This document shows positions 63,866 through 64,000 of a stretch of DNA of 64,000 nucleotides, piece after piece. Source of the DNA: Richelia intracellularis HH01. Lineage in GTDB: Bacteria > Cyanobacteriota > Cyanobacteriia > Cyanobacteriales > Nostocaceae. The notes beneath the pieces were generated by a model. The model did no database searches, had not been told where the DNA came from, and worked only from the letters and a program-made list of their open reading frames with translations. The stretch spans positions 186,001 to 250,000 of the forward strand of contig NZ_CAIY01000027.1 of NCBI RefSeq assembly GCF_000350105.1. The letters run 5' to 3'. Positions within the stretch are counted from its first letter, which is position 1; each line of letters begins with the position of its first letter. Position numbers and translations under genes: made by a program.

Positions 63866-64000
63866 ATGTTGCAAATATCAAAGAAACAATTGCGCCATAA
63901 TATATTGGTGTTGTTTACGGCAGGTTTTTTATTCTGGTGTAGCATGGGCTCATTATTACCTACATTACCCCTTTATATGCAAACAGTAGGAGCAAACAGA
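63866..64000 (+). CDS. MFS transporter, N-terminal fragment (runs off right edge)
   Basis: ATG at 63866 opens a frame that continues to the window end (45 codons). After a short basic leader (MLQISKKQLRHN) comes a first membrane helix (ILVLFTAGFLFWCSMGSLLP), followed by TLPLYMQTVGANR, the usual layout of the first helix and loop of a major facilitator family drug or sugar exporter. Substrate and completeness cannot be judged from this fragment. Confidence 0.7.
   Translation, partial: MLQISKKQLRHNILVLFTAGFLFWCSMGSLLPTLPLYMQTVGANR

Noticed and set aside
1-64000. CRISPR arrays, insertion sequences, prophage or toxin-antitoxin modules
   Set aside because: I saw no regularly spaced direct repeats, transposase motifs, terminal repeats with target duplications, or phage structural genes.

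Overview
This window looks like the chromosome of a filamentous, heterocyst-forming cyanobacterium with a shrinking, AT-rich genome. The cyanobacterial signature is chlH, ndhH, a cyanobacterial-type ClpC, TamB and DUF3110. The heterocyst signature is hglE plus an hgdB-hgdC-hgdA cluster. Adding up my intervals, only about 55 percent of the bases lie in intact genes. The spacers are long, AT-rich and mostly featureless, and several metabolic genes are clear wrecks. I see no insertion sequence, CRISPR array or prophage. This pattern fits a diatom endosymbiont of the Richelia intracellularis type better than a free-living Nostoc or Anabaena; the species assignment is inference.

Layout. Bases 1-3864 (-) hold the N-terminal part of the heterocyst glycolipid polyketide synthase HglE, which runs off the left edge. 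Bases 4348-6559 hold a small hypothetical gene and a ParB-domain protein with a degenerate methyltransferase-like tail. After 3.7 kb of non-coding DNA comes hgdB-hgdC-hgdA (10269-13854, +), followed by a broken glycosyltransferase at the place where hglT would be expected. Bases 15895-30041 hold a Ser/Thr kinase with WD40 repeats, a giant TamB, a DUF3110 protein, a dead tyrA and clpC. Bases 31736-37030 hold chlH and mnmH. Bases 39712-45643 hold rsmH, ndhH, a frameshifted MidA/NDUFAF7-type methyltransferase gene, a tiny membrane protein and a beta-hydroxyacid dehydrogenase. Bases 45728-51041 (-) hold an MlaD/MlaF lipid-transfer pair, murF, a TerB-like gene and another tiny membrane protein. Bases 51042-64000 hold a hypothetical gene, rnpB, rnc, the remains of glcE and glcF, an Nfu scaffold gene, an alpha/beta hydrolase and the start of an MFS transporter.

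How it fits together. The left third makes and exports the heterocyst glycolipid layer: HglE builds the alkyl chain, HgdBC is an export module and HgdA a sugar epimerase. The glycosyltransferase that would add the sugar is broken by a stop and a frameshift. Elsewhere the decayed genes point to metabolic loss: tyrA (tyrosine synthesis) and glcE/glcF (glycolate dehydrogenase, photorespiration). Genes for chlorophyll synthesis, NDH-1, cell wall, outer membrane, RNA processing and proteolysis remain intact. No obviously new multi-gene system is visible. The most unusual items are the broken hglT-like gene, the dead glcEF and tyrA, the ParB/pseudo-methyltransferase fusion, a long AT-rich inverted repeat inside rnpB, and a set of unrelated perfect hairpins scattered through the decayed spacers.
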